A stretch of DNA of 55,645 bases from Acidobacteriota bacterium (GTDB lineage: Bacteria; Acidobacteriota; Terriglobia; Terriglobales; Acidobacteriaceae). The notes beneath the pieces were generated by a model. It saw nothing but the letters and a program-made list of their open reading frames with translations. It was not told the origin of the DNA and did not search any database. Position numbers and translations under genes: made by a program. Of this stretch, positions 55,534-55,645 are shown piece by piece (within the stretch, counting starts at the first letter, position 1; the number at the start of each line of letters is the position of its first letter). The stretch spans positions 1-55,645 of the forward strand of contig JAJZDM010000013.1 of the NCBI GenBank assembly GCA_021806005.1, in the 5' to 3' direction.

Positions 55534-55645
55534 ACAAGTTCCAAATGCAAGAGCGATGCGTCTAATCGAGTAGGGGACCTCGAAACGCAATGCGCCAACT
55601 TACTTTTGCTACTCAGCCGAGTTTTGAAAAATACGCTCGCAAGAG
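55523..55645 (+). mobile_element. IS5-type insertion sequence, right copy (5' end only)
   Basis: This is the same element as at 1-446, on the opposite strand, cut by the window edge after 123 bases. The terminal sequence GGAGCCTCTGAACAAGTTC matches the left copy (GGAAGCTCTGATCAAGCTC), and the leader up to the ATG at 55590 is almost identical. The preceding TTAG fits the YTAR target pattern of IS5-subgroup elements. It truncates the gene at 55240. Confidence 0.8.
55590..55645 (+). CDS. IS5-type transposase, first 18 residues (cut by window edge)
   Basis: The frame begins ATG CGC CAA CTT and encodes MRQLTFATQPSFEKYARK before the window ends. This is identical at protein level to the left copy (start at 379), with silent differences (for example ACT for ACG and AAA for AAG). 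Confidence 0.8.
   Translation, partial: MRQLTFATQPSFEKYARK

Overview
The window is GC-rich bacterial chromosomal DNA. The gene content (GH116 glycosidase, tandem pectin acetylesterase, several exported proteins of unknown function, ECF sigma/zinc-finger anti-sigma/PDZ cassette, KatG, cytochrome P460-type proteins, lone HtrA) fits a soil Acidobacteriota of the Granulicella/Edaphobacter/Terriglobus type. That assignment is an inference from gene style, since no rRNA or ribosomal protein is present.

Layout. Both ends of the window lie inside copies of the same IS5-type insertion sequence. The copies are in opposite orientation with their transposases pointing outward (1-446 and 55523-55645). 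A second, intact IS5-family element (501-1392) sits beside the left copy and abuts the 3' remnant of an alpha-L-rhamnosidase-like gene. From 1.7 to 6 kb there is a carbohydrate pair (Tat-exported GH116 enzyme and sialate-O-acetylesterase-type esterase). From 6.3 to 12 kb there is a geranylgeranyl-reductase-type flavoprotein, an exported protein with heptapeptide repeats, an orphan oligopeptide-type ABC ATPase, a metallophosphoesterase and a tiny histidine-kinase-like H-box protein. A tRNA-Leu(CAG) follows at 12.2 kb.

The most unusual part is 13-31.3 kb. After about 1.2 kb of gene-poor, AT-richer DNA comes a small exported protein. It is followed by a same-strand set: two paralogous ~125-residue proteins, a 1201-residue protein, two small proteins, a 2349-residue protein, a 966-residue glycosyltransferase fusion, a second glycosyltransferase and a SAM methyltransferase. 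Four junctions are overlapping, three of them ATGA-type, so the genes from 15.5 kb onward look like one translationally coupled operon of nearly 16 kb. I recognise no function for the giant and small proteins. The neighbours suggest that a beta-rich protein assembly is made together with its own glycosylation and methylation enzymes. This is my candidate for an undescribed system.

From 31.7 to 55.2 kb the content is more ordinary: a tandem rhamnogalacturonan-acetylesterase-type protein, a prepilin peptidase with both catalytic Asp positions changed to Glu, an HtrA protease, a GH13 homologue that seems to have lost its catalytic residues and is coupled to a Dph6-type ATPase, TolC, RNase HI, a sigma/anti-sigma/PDZ operon, a [2Fe-2S] ferredoxin, katG, a cytochrome P460 pair, an Hsp70, an MDR oxidoreductase and a Crp/Fnr regulator with a DUF2892 protein. 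Last come a PD-(D/E)XK-like protein and its partner gene, which is cut by the right-hand IS. A ~117-bp repeat occurs twice in inverted orientation (33.3 and 49.8 kb).
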